DNA of 7,919 nt from positions 48,084 through 56,002 of the forward strand of contig DIAL01000067.1 of NCBI GenBank assembly GCA_002414705.1. The letters are read 5' to 3'. Made by a program: the position numbers and the translations under genes. The stretch is from Flavobacteriaceae bacterium UBA5079 (lineage in GTDB: Bacteria > Bacteroidota > Bacteroidia > Flavobacteriales > Flavobacteriaceae). The notes under the pieces were generated by a model. The model searched no databases and was not told the DNA's origin. It saw nothing but the letters and a program-made list of their open reading frames with translations. This document shows, piece after piece, positions 7,151 to 7,919 of the stretch (positions are counted from its first letter, which is position 1; every line of letters starts with the position of its first letter).

Positions 7151-7919
7151 ATGTCACGTTGGATTATCACCTTCATTATATTTGCTGTTGTTATTTGTTT
7201 TCTGGAGTTTTATGCTTTCCAAGCACTAAAAACAATCACGAAAAACAAAGTAATTCGTGCTATTTGGGTTCTAGCTGCAATAGCTATCTATGTTTACTTT
7301 TTGTATGTTATTTATATTACACCAAGAAGCGCAGGGCAGACTAATACGTTTCAGTTGGCTGCAGGTTTTATGTTAACTTTTTTAATTCCGAAATTATTAT
7401 TGGTTGTCATTATGTTTGGCGAGGATGTTTTTCGTGTTTTTAGAAAAGGGTATTCATGGGTAACTCCAGGTGAAACAGCCGTTTTTGAGAGTCGACGTAT
7501 TTTTGTAGCAAAAATAGCATTGGGTATGGCTGCCATTCCGTTTGCAGCTTTTATTTATGGTATTTTTCAAGGACGTTACAACTACAAAGTTTTAAAATAT
7601 CAACTAACGTTTGATGATTTACCAGATGCTTTTGATGGGTTTAAAATTACCCAAATTTCAGATATTCATTCCGGCAGTTTTACCAATAAAGAAAAAATCC
7701 AATACGGTGTAGATTTAATTAATCAGCAGAAATCCGATTTAATGTTATTTACAGGTGATTTGGTTAATAATATGGCGACAGAAATGGATGATTGGATTGA
7801 TGTTTTTAAAACATTAGATGCGCCTTTTGGTAAATTTTCAGTGTTAGGAAATCATGATTATGGAGATTATGTGCAATGGGATTCACCTGAAGAAAAGGTA
7901 AGAAATTTTCAAGCCGTAG
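7151..7919 (+). CDS. Membrane-anchored metallophosphoesterase, 3' end missing (partial)
   Basis: N-terminal 256 codons plus one base of a calcineurin-like metallophosphoesterase. The substrate is unknown; members of this group hydrolyse phosphomono- or diesters at a dinuclear metal site. Four hydrophobic segments are visible at about residues 4-26, 36-57, 67-90 and 117-139. The catalytic domain starts near residue 150. Three metal-binding motifs are present: ISDIHSG (Asp171, His173), FTGDLVNN (Asp203) and LGNHDYGD (Asn234, His235, Asp236). The later His-containing motifs would lie beyond the window. The basic loops at 27-36 and 95-116 suggest that those loops are cytoplasmic, which would place the phosphoesterase domain in the periplasm. 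The domain resembles YkuE/YaeI-like membrane-associated phosphoesterases. The start at 7151 is the first ATG after the candidate promoter and begins the first hydrophobic segment. Nothing links it functionally to the glycosidases. Confidence 0.9.
   Translation, partial: MSRWIITFIIFAVVICFLEFYAFQALKTITKNKVIRAIWVLAAIAIYVYFLYVIYITPRSAGQTNTFQLAAGFMLTFLIPKLLLVVIMFGEDVFRVFRKGYSWVTPGETAVFESRRIFVAKIALGMAAIPFAAFIYGIFQGRYNYKVLKYQLTFDDLPDAFDGFKITQISDIHSGSFTNKEKIQYGVDLINQQKSDLMLFTGDLVNNMATEMDDWIDVFKTLDAPFGKFSVLGNHDYGDYVQWDSPEEKVRNFQAV

Noticed and set aside
7159..7536. Short open frames within the start of the metallophosphoesterase gene
   Set aside because: Both are out of frame or antisense to a membrane protein whose frame is continuous and carries the phosphoesterase motifs.

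Overview
The window looks like chromosomal DNA from a marine-type or environmental Bacteroidota, most likely a member of the Flavobacteriaceae. The evidence is the AT-rich composition, start codons preceded by A/T-rich runs instead of Shine-Dalgarno sequences, a TAnnTTTG-type -7 promoter element, and a cluster of lipoprotein glycoside hydrolases of families typical of Bacteroidota. The assignment is an inference; there is no rRNA or other marker gene.

Layout: (1) 1-1598, minus strand: the N-terminal ~70% of a GH92 alpha-mannosidase lipoprotein, cut by the left window edge. (2) 1599-1638: a 40-bp divergent spacer. (3) 1639-7079, plus strand: a tight three-gene operon of a GH20 beta-N-acetylhexosaminidase lipoprotein, a CutC-family TIM-barrel protein (1-bp gap) and a GH2 beta-mannosidase lipoprotein (11-bp overlap with cutC). 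(4) 7080-7150: a short intergenic region with a good -7 promoter element. (5) 7151-7919, plus strand: the N-terminal part of a membrane-anchored metallophosphoesterase, cut by the right edge. No stretch longer than 300 bases lacks a gene. No tRNA, rRNA, CRISPR array, insertion sequence or SusC/SusD pair is visible.

How it fits together: GH92 removes alpha-mannose, GH2 beta-mannosidase removes the core beta-1,4-mannose, and GH20 removes beta-GlcNAc. These are the exo-activities needed to take apart the Man3GlcNAc2 core of an N-glycan, so the locus is best read as an N-glycan (or similar mannose/GlcNAc glycan) degradation cluster. All three enzymes carry lipoprotein signals. The CutC protein, usually labelled 'copper homeostasis', sits in the middle of this operon. 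It has no export signal, so a cytoplasmic role in handling the released sugars, or another unknown role, deserves attention. The metallophosphoesterase has its own promoter candidate and is probably unrelated.
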